64,000 nt of DNA, taken from NCBI GenBank assembly GCA_018894105.1, contig CM032124.1:37358277-37422276 (forward strand). The letters run 5' to 3'. Shown piece by piece: positions 42,420-53,520 of this stretch. The position numbers and the translations under genes were made by a program. Numbering within the stretch: the first letter of the stretch is position 1; each line of letters opens with the position of its first letter. The stretch comes from Jacaranda mimosifolia. Its lineage: Eukaryota > Streptophyta > Magnoliopsida > Lamiales > Bignoniaceae. Below the pieces are notes generated by a model. It was not told where the DNA came from. It searched no databases and worked only from the letters and a program-made list of their open reading frames with translations.

Positions 42420-44450
42420 GGGGGCTGAGTCTGCTGCTAAGTGTTGAATAAGGGGAGGATGAGCGTTGGGATTGGCATTAATGATTTGCGCAAAAGTTGG
42501 TTTGCGGCATTAAAGCTTTTTTTGCACCTTAATAAATACACCTCCTGCATCTGCATTCTACATGAACTGATGAGGGAAAACTTTGAAAAGACACTTCTAC
42601 CCTCATTTTGGGCCAAAATACCGTTCTAAGACAATAATGCACATTTTTTTGTTTGGATCAACTCGACTCAATAGCAACCAGCTGTACAACCCGAGATCCA
42701 AATTGTTGGTTAGGAACACGTGGAGCAATCACATTCATTCATTGGACCTTGATATGACATGTCAATACTCTTCTCCACTTATAAATACTTCATGATTCAA
42801 AATAACTAGAGTTTCTGAAAGAGCATATTTATTACTTACCTTTCGCTTGGCCTTGATATCCAATCTAATTTAGTCATCGAAGGGTTATGATTGGGACTTA
42901 CCTAGCAACATTTTGACTTAATTTTTGAATTAACTTTTAGGTCCCATCATTCAACTTATCAAAGTGAAAAAAAGGATTCATAATTACTGATTGGGATGAC
43001 TTAATTGACTACCCCAGCTCATAATCATATACTTGAGAGGAGAAAACAAGAAGAAAAAAAAAAACTTAGGTCTTTTGGATTGTCATCACTTGTCAAGCAT
43101 ACAACTATGATCATACAGCAAGTAAGATGTCAACAGAAAGGTAGTTGGGAGGATATCTGCAGAGAAATGCATTGGGCTGCGGCCACGAGGGGAGGAGTAA
43201 TGCTAGCATGTGATATGAGTTAATTTTGTTGACAAGAAACTTTCGACAACTGGTGTCTTTATCTTTATTCTTCATGGGGGTTGAAGAGGGAAAAAAATCT
43301 ATAAACATGCACAGGGTGGTTTTACTCTTATGCTAAAAAAGATATTTATAAGCTGCATGAAGTTGACATTCTGTGTAGTCTAACGGTTCGTACAGTCAAT
43401 GTGATGCAGAGTTAATGGGATTTTCTTTTGATTTGGATCGAATCTCCGGTTGCATGGACTAATGCAACCAAATCTTGCAAGTAGAGACGATTGCTAAGAT
43501 TTTATAATAAAAATCTAATGTGTTCAAATAATTGAAAAGATAATAATTGTTAGAGTAAAAAGACCATATAAGTTATAGCAACTTCAGTAATATACCTAAA
43601 AGTGTGATAATGAACTTATTTACAGTGACGTCAACTCGAACGTTAGTGGGCCACATGACTTGATTCAAACCTAATATTAAAATATGATGGTCTTACAAGT
43701 ATTATCATGAATGAGTGAATAGTGCTCCGAAACGATGAATTCAGACCTTATTTCTTGAAATATTCTTTAATTGGGGATAATTTTAAAATACCACATCATG
43801 TCGAGATCGAAATATTTATTGCTTAACTTTTTCAAGCTAAAAGTTTTGTGACTCATCAAAGTAATGGTCCAAAATGAAGAGTATTACCAAAGTAGGAGGG
43901 CAGTGTTTAGGACCTAATCTTTTAGAGATATAGCATTTGGTCCATATTTTTTCCGATGTAGAGCTTGAGAAAAGTCAATCTTGGGCTGAATCTCAAGAGT
44001 AATTGTAGGTATAGGGGTTTTTGTCTACGTGCAGTTATGTACAACGAAGTTTCATTAGGTCCTACTTCTTTTGATAGATTTATACCCTGCAACGTGATGT
44101 AATAAATGTAGGCATAACAAATGCATTGATTTAGCACAAGTTATAATAGATGCTTTTGTTCAAATTTTCAGCCGGAGAAACCCCACTTGATGCATAATTG
44201 ATTAGGGTTGCTATTAGGGTTTGGAGAGCTTGAAGCATAAAAGAAATTTTGAAATAACTTTTGCTTCTATAAAGTTTGCGAGAAGACTTAACTAATCATA
44301 TGATAAATACAATATTATTGTTTGTTGTATATTTAATTACTGAGCCCAATCTGATTTAGACACACATCATATGGATATAAGTTGGAATTGCCAGAGCTTA
44401 CAATTAGAAAAATGCAAGGGTAGCAATAGAAAGCCAAATTAGTATAATGA
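42420..44450. other. Intergenic DNA
   Basis: No gene, RNA gene or clear repeat termini recognised. It separates the single-copy genes from the NLR/peptide array. Confidence 0.5.
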
Positions 44451-44687
44451 ATATTGCTCTGCCTAGTTGGCAGACGACATGGGTAGCTGAAATATCCTTG
44501 TAGGCTAGAAGGCTAACAACCCAGTGAATCGAGCGAGACTTTCTTTCTTAAATTATATATGTGTCAAATAAAAAGAAATTTTATGTCATCCATTTAAATG
44601 CTTACTTAAAAATGGATTTACAATAATGTGGTCATGCATGATTTAATACTTTATAATTTTATAAAGTACATATCCAATAAATAAATG

Positions 44688-44845
44688 GGGTTAAATGCAT
44701 TTTATCCCTTTATAGAGAGCCAAACTTGCTGAAAACCCCCTGTATATTTTATTCAAAAATATAAGGGAGTTTATACCAATTAGAAATATACAAGGGGTTT
44801 TCAGCTAGTTGGACTCTTTATATGGGGGTAATATGCATTTATACC
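44688..44845. mobile_element. Mutator-like MITE, 158 bp
   Basis: Ends GGGTTAAATGCATTTTATCC and GGGGTAATATGCATTTATACC form inverted repeats. Flanked by TAAATAAATG at 44678-44687 and 44846-44855, a 10-bp duplication (9-11 is usual for Mutator-like elements). Unit B keeps the empty site as AATAAATGGCATGTC near 54194. Confidence 0.85.
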
Positions 44846-45795
44846 TAAATAAATGGCATGTCAATATGTCATAAGGTGACAAATTAAATATTTAAGTATA
44901 ATTGAAATTTTGGGAAAGTAATTAATAAGAAAAAGTGAAACGAATTAGAAATAGTTTTCATCTATCTTTTATAACAAAATAAATATTATTCTAAAAATGT
45001 AATTAAGTATCATCAGAAGAAAAAATACAAAAAGATATGACATTTCAAGTAACTTTGATAATTAAAAGTTTGTTGAAACTTTCCTTCATGTTTCCATTTG
45101 AAATTTGGACATGCAATGTGCACATTGTGTCCTTGTCGGGCCATGGATGAATGGGTAGACGCGAATTAATTTGGATGAAGGGATTGTTGATCCATTATTG
45201 GGTATCGATTTATGATGACTAATTATTTACCCATTTTTTACTTATAACAATTTAAAATATATATATGATGAGATTTGGGATATATATATATATATATATT
45301 AAATAAGTAAACAAACATCCTTTTGTTTATTTATTTTTTAAATTATACAATCATAATATAACATATAAAAAGTTTGTAACTTACTTTTAAAATTTTAAAA
45401 AATTCTTTTAATTTTGATTGTATTAATTATAATTTTTTTTATTTTCATTTTTGACAATTTATAAGTTTTATGGATTTACTATATTTAAATATTTAAAAAA
45501 ACTATCGGTGAAATTTGTATTAGATTCATTATTAAATTTAAACTACCCAACACTCATATTTTTGGATAAAAATTAATGTAGCTTTTGGTCTAACCTTAAT
45601 CTAATTATAGAGTTTAAAGAAAAAGGCACTTTAATTTTCCTTGTGTAATACAATTTAATGCACATAAATCCATCTTTTGGTTGCAGCCTTGCCTAACTAC
45701 CAAACGGTGCCAACTCACAAAAAATAAATAAAAAGAAGAGAAGAAATTTAACCATACTAAGATGAAATTGCTACTTCAAGCTCATATATTTTAAT

Positions 45796-46669
45796 TAGGG
45801 TTGTCAATGGGTTGAATTTGGAGTTTTTCTGAATCCAAAAGTAATATGTCATATCCAAATCCAATCCAAGATCCTATAGGATCTATAATTGATATAACTA
45901 TATCTGGATCCAAATAAAAGTCGGATATCCGTCAAAAAATCCGAATATGAATACTCCTAAAATCATCATTATTTATTATTTTTCTAAAAATTTAGTAGAA
46001 TCCAAATTCAAAACAGTCATCTTTAAAAAAAAATACACAAAAGATTAATGAATAAATTTTTAAGTGTATTGATCATTTAAAAACAATAATAGAATTTAAT
46101 TTAATCACATTCATTCACCAGATCATTGTATTTTCGGTTCCCTTGCTGATAATAGTACTTATTTGGCATTATAAACACATAGTTATACTTGATTTTTATA
46201 AAAAAGAAACTCATTTTGATCAAATCGAGATTTGCATTGTATGCTTGCCATATCATGGCATTCGACTCCTATCATTATTCTTCCCACATCATTTTATGTT
46301 ACAAAAAATAGAGAAACAAGTGATACAATTATGATGTAAATAAGCTCAAAATCTAACAATTTATATAAAAGCACTTGATTTGATATATTGCATAGGAGTT
46401 CATCACTTCGTTCATCCAAATATGCACTTTGGCATTGCTATAGGACTCTGTGTATATATATGTATAATACTATATGCTTATAATACTAAATATATTTGAA
46501 TTCAAATTATTAATAGATTGGGTCGAGCCGTATCATATTCTCTCCATTTATTTCATATTACGAACATTTTTAGTCGGATCATATCGGTCGAATCATTTAT
46601 CGATTAAAGATCCTAAATAATAGGATCGAATTCGAATTCGAATTAAAATCTGCTCCATTGACAACCCTA
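45796..46669. mobile_element. hAT-like non-autonomous element, 874 bp
   Basis: Ends TAGGGTTGTCAATGG and CCATTGACAACCCTA are perfect 15-bp inverted repeats. Exact 8-bp target duplication ATTTTAAT at 45788-45795 and 46670-46677. Units B and C retain the uninterrupted site (TGTATTCTAATAAG near 55166 and TGTATTCCAATAAG near 63013), so it inserted after duplication. No transposase. Confidence 0.95.
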
Positions 46670-47109
46670 ATTTTAATAAGACAAATATAAATGGAAACAA
46701 AATATCTTATTATTGCCCATATATGGATGGATTGATTATTACATAATTCCATCAAGAAATAATCAACTTGTGAAAATAAGTCATTTATTTTGACTCTTTA
46801 TTGAAGGTAAGACAGTTGTTAAAAAAAAAAAAAAAGTCTTGAATCTTTAAATGTGAAACTAGTGATATTTTTGGATAGGCCGGGTGCAACTTATTCGGTC
46901 CATACTGAATCGTTAGATCGCATGGGGTGGGTGGTAAAAACCACCCAGTTTTGTGTGATTCGACGACTACATATGAATGGTTGCACCTGATCCACTATAA
47001 AATCAGTCATAAAATACAGAATGTGAATGACAATTTTATTATAACAGATAGTTTATAGATGTGATGGGACGACTGTCTATACCAGCCTCTTCGTCCTTAA
47101 TTTAAGACA

Positions 47110-47452
47110 TCAAGGTGAGCCATTTTGAGATTGGAAAGCAATGGGGGAAGAAAAAGTGCAGCAACAACAACATGATCCAGGTGGTGGAGGTTCACAACAC
47201 ACGCAAGCCAGGCATATGGGCCGCATGGCAAGCACCTCTACAGAAAATGAAATGAAATCAATAAATATTAATCATAATAAGAACAAGAAATGCATGAGTA
47301 GTTGTGAGAATTTTCAAGTTGATAGGATGAGAGATTGTATTACCTTGAACAACAGTGAATCGAGCAGAGTCGTATTTTGGTAAAATCGGGAATAAAATAA
47401 AGTCAAAAAGGACTAGTGTAACCGTAATGGAGCTTCAGATGTTGCCAGTCAT
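47110..47452 (-). pseudogene. Small secreted Cys-rich peptide gene, copy A, premature stop
   Basis: Same two-exon plan and exact exon lengths as the intact copy C: exon 1 47452-47344 (109 nt), exon 2 47237-47110 (128 nt). Exon 1 starts ATG ACT GGC AAC ATC then TGA at codon 6 where copy C has TTG; beyond the stop the hydrophobic segment (VTLVLFDFILFPILP) persists. Exon 2 is fully open and encodes nine cysteines (ICLACVCCEPPPPGSCCCCC). No other in-frame ATG gives a signal peptide. Lies about 2.4 kb downstream of NLR1. Either a recent pseudogene or an allele or assembly with a single bad codon. Confidence 0.8.
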
Positions 47453-47635
47453 GGCAAATCAAATGAGGTAGCAAATTACAAGAGTAATAAATTCATACGT
47501 ATTTATAAGTGTATTTTGTCTATAGAAGAAAGCGTGTTTCAATGATGCTGCATAATTATTACATGCAGCTTTGTATGAATGTTGGAAGGCTTAGATCAAC
47601 ACATTGAATTTCCTTGCTTGCATTAATTGGCAACA

Positions 47636-48040
47636 ACTCGTTTGGTTTTGTTTTCAAAGTCTATTTTTATATTTTCAACTATTGCAAAAAATAAAACTCA
47701 TTACTTTTTATACATTTTCACTCAATATAATTTTCATTTTAATTTTTAAAACACATTTCACAATAACCTATATATCTTCTTTTTCGCTCTCTCTCTCCAT
47801 CTACAGTATATTAAAACCAACATAATCATTATTTTTCCAACAATTTATCCAAATACAAACTCATTTTCAACTCATTTCTACTCTCTCTCTCTCTCTACAA
47901 TCTATTAAAACCAACATAATCATTACTTTTCCAACAATCTATCCAAATACAAATTCATTTTCAACTTATTTCCACTAACTTTTCAAATTTTAAAAATAAT
48001 AGAAATAAAAATTGAAAATGAAAATAATGAGGGTTCGGTT
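47636..48040. repeat. AT-rich MITE-like insertion
   Basis: From CGTTTGGTTTTGTTTTCAAA to AAATTGAAAATGAAAATAAT; carries two tandem copies of a tract with AACCAACATAATCATTA. Same family as 32795-33150 and the sequence starting at 63826. Together with the next block it is absent from unit B. Confidence 0.65.
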
Positions 48041-48690
48041 TCGATGATGAGTATGGATTGGGTCTGAATCACGATCCAAGGTATGATTTTCTGGATTGGT
48101 TTGGGATTGGAATCCTGCAATCACAGCAAACGTTAGGCTAGTCGAGAGGCCCTCGACTTAGGCCCTCCGACGCTCAAGTCAGTATATATTCGACTTCTCA
48201 AATCGAGCAGCGGAATGTAGGGGCTTTTGAGTGTATGAGTGCATACCTGTGAGAGGCAAGGTTGATGGGTTTTTATATTCCTCTCCCTTGTTGGAAATGT
48301 TTGGGAAGCCCTTGGCTTACCCAAGGGACCTCCAGCCTCCTGTCGGGGGTAATTGGTCAATTCCCCCGTTTGAATATTGCCAGCTGGATGTCCTTTTATG
48401 CTGCAGGACAAGATGACACACTGTTGCGGCGTCTGCTGTGTCAGACGGTGAGGGGAGGGCATGCGCCATTAATGCGGAGGTGTGTTGCCAGTCAACGCAT
48501 TTAATGCGGTGGCAGTGTACTGTGCAGGGTTCGACTTGCGAATCGACCTTGAAGGGTCGACAAAGGTCGATTAGCTCCGAGGGCCATGGAGCGCCTTGTG
48601 GATGGATCAAACAGGGTCGACCAGTCACTTGGGCCTTGGGCCGTTGACTGAGTGTTGGGCCTCGTTGATTTGGGCCATCCTATATCAGAA
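48041..48690. mobile_element. GC-rich insertion, probable LTR or other transposon fragment
   Basis: About 650 bases far richer in G+C than its surroundings, with repeated GTCGA/TCGAC and several TGGGCC motifs. Unit B reads straight through (TTGGCAGC to TTATTACTAC near 55850), so this block plus the MITE before it are insertions in unit A. Open frames on both strands have no recognisable product. Could be a solo LTR; TG...CA termini and target duplication were not found. Confidence 0.5.
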
Positions 48691-49432
48691 AATAAAGCCA
48701 AATTATTACTACATGTCAAGCGGGTTTTCCTTGAAATTTGCATTCTCTTTATTCAATTTTTTATTTGTTAATATTGTGAGTATGAAAAGTTTCGCTCTTT
48801 TATTTGGATGTTCGCGTATTTAAGTACTGAATAGAATTTAATTATGAAATTCACAATAAATAAATAGGGTGATTGGCATGTTCTTAACAAAAATCCTCCC
48901 ATGCTCAAATCAATGTCTATTATGAAAGTTTTTATAGTAGTAACGTTTATCTAATTGGACCTAATTAGATTTTAGATTTCAAATGAATGGCCCAAGATAT
49001 CTCAAAACTCAATGAATTTATCACGATTGTGGATTGGGTCCAAGTAGTTAGCCATTTTCATTTGGGCTGATCACTTTTTTCAGTTCGTATCAAATAGTTA
49101 GAAATTTAAAAAAGAAAAAAAGAAAAAAGAAAAAGGTATTTTCATTAGGAACTGAATGTTTAATTAATGTTGTTAACTAGTCAATTTGTTATATGACTAT
49201 AATAGCAAATAATTTTAATTAATGTTTTAAGAAAGGTGAATAATAATTAATAAAAAATTTAATGTACACTATATTCTTCTAACACACAATATGAGTGGGT
49301 AGATCTACTAATTTAGACTGTAATTTCATATAAAACTTTGACCCTTAATTATAGCTTAGTCTTTATTTTCTCATTTGAATATTTATTCAGAATTTAATTT
49401 TAAACAAATAGGGGTTATTTTATTTAATTAAT

Positions 49433-49469
<37 letters not shown>

Positions 49470-49839
49470 ATTTTTTTTATTTATATATACATATGAGCAC
49501 CTAAGATTTGTGACGGTTTGAACTCCTAAACTATATGAAAGTTTCAAGTGTGGAGATAATGCCACTCAGCATATATATATATATACATTATATATATTTT
49601 CTCATATTACATACATAAAAATACTAACACAAAATTACAATTTCATCTCATCAACCAAACAAAAAGATAATAATTTGACATTTATAATAAAATTTGTCCC
49701 ACCGAAAAACAATCAAAACAATCTCTTGAGCAATCTGAAGTACAACACAGAAGCCCAAAAATAATGTCTTAATCCACCCAACTACTAATCTTTTGCCCAC
49801 ATAAGCCTCTAAATCTCCACACTGCCGAAGAAATCTTTT
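48691..49839. repeat. Unit A sequence between peptide gene and NLR1
   Basis: Homologous to about 55850-56845 in unit B, including the CA/TA microsatellite near 49433-49468 and AACACAGAAGCCC next to the NLR stop. No gene. Confidence 0.75.
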
Positions 49840-52695
49840 TTAACCAAGAAATCTCCATGCGTCTGCAAACTTCGCCGCTGCCAAAGAAGTGATGAATGCT
49901 ATATCGAATTTGGTTTTGGCACTCTTAAATTTCATTACGGATTTAACATGTGGAATATGAGATATCTTATCCCATTCCTTTCCCGAATGCTCATTGTAAT
50001 GCCGATCCAGGCGTGTGCTGCCGCTAAACTCCAAGAACTGTAGAGATGTAGTCTGGCGAAGGATAGCGTGGGGCAAGGCTCCCAGCTTATCACAATCAAT
50101 GATTTTCAATTCCTCCAAACATGGCATTACTGGAATCGAGTCTAGTGCTTCTTCTTCCCTAATGTCCTCCCAATTTATCCACAAATAACACGTTTGGAAA
50201 TGTAATTTCTTCAGTCTAGGAAACCAGCCTATTACTGATGGTTGTGCCTTTGAGACACTTCCTTTAGTTCCCAAAAATTCCATGCCCAGGCATTTGAAAC
50301 TACATTGACTTATTAGAAGCTTCTCAAGATTTGGTAGTTTCCCAAATGGAGGAAGCTCAGAACAGATTCCACAACCATCAAATTCGGCTACTTTTAGGTT
50401 ATCAAAGGATGTTGACGTTTCAATCCAATTGGATAACCATTTGGCATTGGAACAATGCGTGGCAAGAATTGGCAGGTTCGGAGGTGGTTGCAAAGCTTCC
50501 ACTATATTATCTGTTAGCTCCTCATCCGGGAAGAAGAATAATTCCAACTTCTGTATCTGATTCTTGCTCTTTAAATTTGCTTTCCGGACTTGTTCCAAGC
50601 TACCTGATGCAGTGTCATTCAGCTTATGGAGAAAAATGCATAGGGATCCTTGAAGTTGGTTTAAGTTTTCCAGATGTTCCAACTTACTTGATCTGAATTC
50701 GCTCAATTTCCAAAGACCAGTTAATTTCTCTAGTCCTTGAGGAAACTTATCTAGTTTACGTGCTCCACCATTGAGAATGCGTCTCAAGTTGATTAGCTTA
50801 CCAATCCCCTCAGGAAGCCTGGAAAGTCGATAACAATTTTCAAGGCCCAAAGTTTGCAAGTTATGCAAATCACTCAAGGTTTCAGGGAGTTCCTGCATAG
50901 GATTATCACTTAGGTCGAGATACCTCAAGTGAATTAGTTCTCCTACCTCTTGTGGAAGCTCTTGCAGATTACATTCAATGATACTCAACACCTTGACACT
51001 TTTTAGATGACCAAGAAGATTCAAAGGTAACTCTTTTTGAGAGAGATATCTTGCACAAAAAGTGCGTATTTTTCCTAGAGAATTCAAGGGCACCATGTTG
51101 TAGTGAGCTCTTCTAGAAGGTGAACTTTTACCTTTCTCCAAACTACCATCCATGATAAAGCTATATTCACTTCTTGACAGATAATTAGCAAAATCATGCA
51201 TTATATCATGTATCTTATATGGGATGCTTTCTCCCTCATGTTCATCATTTTCCAACTTTTGGAAGAAAGATCTCATTGCTAACTCACGAAAGTACTTCAA
51301 TCCCTTTAATTTCATTTCATCTACACTACCACTCGAACTTAAGTATCCATAAGCCATCCAAATCCTAATTAGCTGATCAAAGCATATCAAGGATCCTTTT
51401 GGGTAGACAATACTACTCAAGAAGCAGCGTTTAAGTAGTGGAGACAAATCAATATAGCTCAACTGCAAAAGGCGGAAAAGGTAACTTACCTCATCCTCGT
51501 ACTTCCACAACGGACTCTCCAGAACATCTTGCCATTCCGGTTCAGTAAATCTCAAGGCTAACATGCTTCCCATAGCCCTTGCAGCAAGAGGCAACCCATT
51601 GCACTTCTTTGCTATTTCAGTACCAATGTCTCTCAGTTTTTCATAGTCCTTCCTTCTTCTTCCATGTAATGCTATCCCATTTAGTATTGTCCCACAATCT
51701 ACATTGGACAATAGGCCTAATGGTTGCCATTGAGCAGTGCCCATCAATCTTGCAACCATTTCATTCCTAGTTGTCACTAGAATTCTACTCCCCGGTGCAC
51801 CATGGAGACAATTCTTCAAGTTTTGCCACTTGTTGTCATCCTCTATCCACACATCATCTAGGACAAGAAGGAATATTTTGTTTTTGACAGCTTCTTTAAG
51901 ATGTTGAACTAATGTCTCCAATTTATGGGTATCAGCTGAACTCTTCCCAAAAGCTTCAAGAATTGCTCTGGCAACCGCTGAAGCATCAAAAGGATTAGAG
52001 ACGCTGACCCATGCTTTTAGCTGAAAATGACTATCTACTTTAGGATCATTGTAAGCTAACTGGGCAAGAGTTGTCTTCCCCACCCCACCTGTGCCCACAA
52101 TGGAGACAATTTGGGTGCCATTATTATTATCGTCATTCTCTTCCTCCTCTGGCACCAACTTCCTCACAAGGCTATCCTTATCAGAATTTCGACCATATAC
52201 ACGTAATTCATCAACAACAGAAGTAGACTCCTCTTGCTTGAACTCTGGACCTCGATCCCTTTCGCCCGACACGAAACTATACTTACCTCTCTCCTCCAAG
52301 ATCTTATCTAGTCTTACACTTAGATTTTTCATCTTTTTGGTGATCTCATGCCGGCCCACCACGTGCTTGATGCAAGAACAAAGAGAAATGACAAAGGAAC
52401 GTACCTTCTCCCAAGGATCAGACGAATCCTCAGACCCTTCCACCTTTAGTTGTAGATTCGCCGTTTCCCATTCATCCAACACATCATCCATTTCATACGT
52501 CACATCTTCGAGCTCCTTAAGCCAATCCTTGATGCTTGCGTCCGTGACTCCTTTCCTCTCCGCATCCTGCAGTCCGACTTGGATCTTCTTCAGCTTAGAG
52601 GAGAGAGTTTCAACCTCTTGCTTAGAGTTGATCACCAGATTCACTTCCTTCTCGATGTGCGGAGCTAATCTCTCCAGTAAGACAAAAACAGACAT
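49840..52695 (-). CDS. CC-NB-LRR immune receptor, RGA-like, 951 aa (NLR1)
   Basis: Intracellular immune receptor of the coiled-coil class, intronless. Rx-type N-terminal coiled coil about 1-140 with an EDVID-like motif (EDVTYEMDDVLDE, 63-75). NB-ARC: P-loop GTGGVGKTT 201-209, RNBS-A around FQLKAWVSVS 224-233, kinase-2 LLVLDDVW 276-283, RNBS-B GSRILVTTR 302-310, GLPLAAR 367-373, RNBS-D CFLSSIVYPKG, MHD 499-501. LRRs from about 555 to 920 (LRYLDLSDNPMQELP). All nucleotide-binding motifs are intact, so it could signal. No extra integrated domain. 955-aa paralog NLR2 lies about 7 kb upstream on the same strand; compared with it NLR1 lacks seven residues after QPSVIG and has an unrelated last 30 residues after HIPHVK, meaning an indel shifted the frame at the C-terminus. 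Recognised effector unknown. Confidence 0.96.
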   Translation of the reverse strand: MSVFVLLERLAPHIEKEVNLVINSKQEVETLSSKLKKIQVGLQDAERKGVTDASIKDWLKELEDVTYEMDDVLDEWETANLQLKVEGSEDSSDPWEKVRSFVISLCSCIKHVVGRHEITKKMKNLSVRLDKILEERGKYSFVSGERDRGPEFKQEESTSVVDELRVYGRNSDKDSLVRKLVPEEEENDDNNNGTQIVSIVGTGGVGKTTLAQLAYNDPKVDSHFQLKAWVSVSNPFDASAVARAILEAFGKSSADTHKLETLVQHLKEAVKNKIFLLVLDDVWIEDDNKWQNLKNCLHGAPGSRILVTTRNEMVARLMGTAQWQPLGLLSNVDCGTILNGIALHGRRRKDYEKLRDIGTEIAKKCNGLPLAARAMGSMLALRFTEPEWQDVLESPLWKYEDEVSYLFRLLQLSYIDLSPLLKRCFLSSIVYPKGSLICFDQLIRIWMAYGYLSSSGSVDEMKLKGLKYFRELAMRSFFQKLENDEHEGESIPYKIHDIMHDFANYLSRSEYSFIMDGSLEKGKSSPSRRAHYNMVPLNSLGKIRTFCARYLSQKELPLNLLGHLKSVKVLSIIECNLQELPQEVGELIHLRYLDLSDNPMQELPETLSDLHNLQTLGLENCYRLSRLPEGIGKLINLRRILNGGARKLDKFPQGLEKLTGLWKLSEFRSSKLEHLENLNQLQGSLCIFLHKLNDTASGSLEQVRKANLKSKNQIQKLELFFFPDEELTDNIVEALQPPPNLPILATHCSNAKWLSNWIETSTSFDNLKVAEFDGCGICSELPPFGKLPNLEKLLISQCSFKCLGMEFLGTKGSVSKAQPSVIGWFPRLKKLHFQTCYLWINWEDIREEEALDSIPVMPCLEELKIIDCDKLGALPHAILRQTTSLQFLEFSGSTRLDRHYNEHSGKEWDKISHIPHVKSVMKFKSAKTKFDIAFITSLAAAKFADAWRFLG

Positions 52696-52781
52696 TTTTG
52701 AGTGGATCTAGAGCAAGAAGTGTGTATTTTTGAGTTGATCTTGCAAGATTGAGTATGCAACCTGTATTCAAATATATCTTG

Positions 52782-52790
52782 TTTTATATA
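52782..52790 (-). promoter_or_regulatory. Candidate TATA box of NLR1
   Basis: Reads TATATAAA on the minus strand about 90 bases upstream of the ATG. The same site upstream of NLR2 (about 59808-59815) reads TTATATGAA. Confidence 0.55.
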
Positions 52791-53254
52791 AGTTCCTTGG
52801 AGTAGATTCCGTCGGCCCTAACATTAAAAAGCACTAGCATTATTGATCAAATTCCGATATTACATTACATTTTTGTAGTCAAGAACCATTAGCTACAACT
52901 GGCAGCAACCATGATTAGGACTTGATTGCGATATTCCCATTGTACTGTGGAAAGTTTTTAGTCTGCTTCCAATTTTGTCAACTCAAACAATAGTATTGTA
53001 ATTGGTTACTTACTTTTTTTTTGCCCCTGGTGCAGACCAATTTTGTTATACTAGTAATTTTGGTACATTCAATGCAATTTTGGCTCATACGATACATGTG
53101 GTAAAACTTTTACAACATATAAAAAATAAAATGAATATTTATTTTTTAGTAATATATTAGTTTTTTAAGTTATATTTTATATTTATTTAGTTTTTTAGTA
53201 TAATGATGCAAAAATTATGATAAGATGCTAATTATGAATATAGAATGCATGTTG

Positions 53255-53520
53255 TTAGGATCAAATGCTTATCATTAAACTAAAAGTTTTAACTCTTAGT
53301 AGAGACGCAACTTTATTTTCTTATACATTTGGCAGCATGCAAAGCACTATATAAGGTACAGTGCTTATATACAAAAATTATGATGCGAATAATAAATTCA
53401 ACAATTTCCCCCCTAGCAACATCCTAGGGACTTGAACCCGCATCCTCGCTCTAATACTATTTATTAGGATAAAGCGATTACCACTAGGCTAAAAACTATA
53501 ACTCTTAGCAGAGACGCAAC
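53255..53520 (-). repeat. tRNA-derived SINE-like repeat, partly duplicated
   Basis: On the minus strand, TAGCCTAGTGGTAATCGC (53477-53494, A-box-like) is followed by GCGGGTTCAAGTCCC (53431-53445, B-box-like). The adjacent tract AACTCTTAGCAGAGACGCAA (about 53500) recurs as AACTCTTAGTAGAGACGCAA near 53290, so two related copies lie about 200 bases apart. No cloverleaf, so not a tRNA gene. Confidence 0.5.

Larger units (their letters stand above)
44455..47640. repeat. Array unit A, 3' flank segment
   Basis: Homologous to about 53990-55860 (unit B) and, with insertions removed, to about 59940-63800 (unit C). Shared landmarks are GAATCGAGC, AAAAAGATATGACATT, the stretch from GCAGCCTT to AACCATACTAAGAT, and the peptide gene. 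In this copy it is enlarged by a MULE-like MITE (44688-44845) and a hAT-like element (45796-46669), both absent from unit B. Confidence 0.88.

Noticed and set aside
43005..43308. Small frames in the intergenic region right of the GDSL gene
   Set aside because: Short, overlapping on both strands, no family resemblance and no gene structure.
47141..47383. Plus-strand Gln/His/Gly-rich frame, also at 63368-63562
   Set aside because: Antisense to the Cys-rich peptide exon 2; the minus strand has a signal peptide, splice sites and conserved exon lengths.
48133..48743. Several overlapping frames of 60-110 aa in the GC-rich block
   Set aside because: All on both strands in a short GC-rich insertion; overlapping openness follows from base composition and none resembles a known product.
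52091..52711. 206-aa plus-strand frame opposite the NLR1 coiled-coil region
   Set aside because: Mirror of conserved NLR coding sequence; an equivalent frame lies opposite NLR2, as expected from paralogy.
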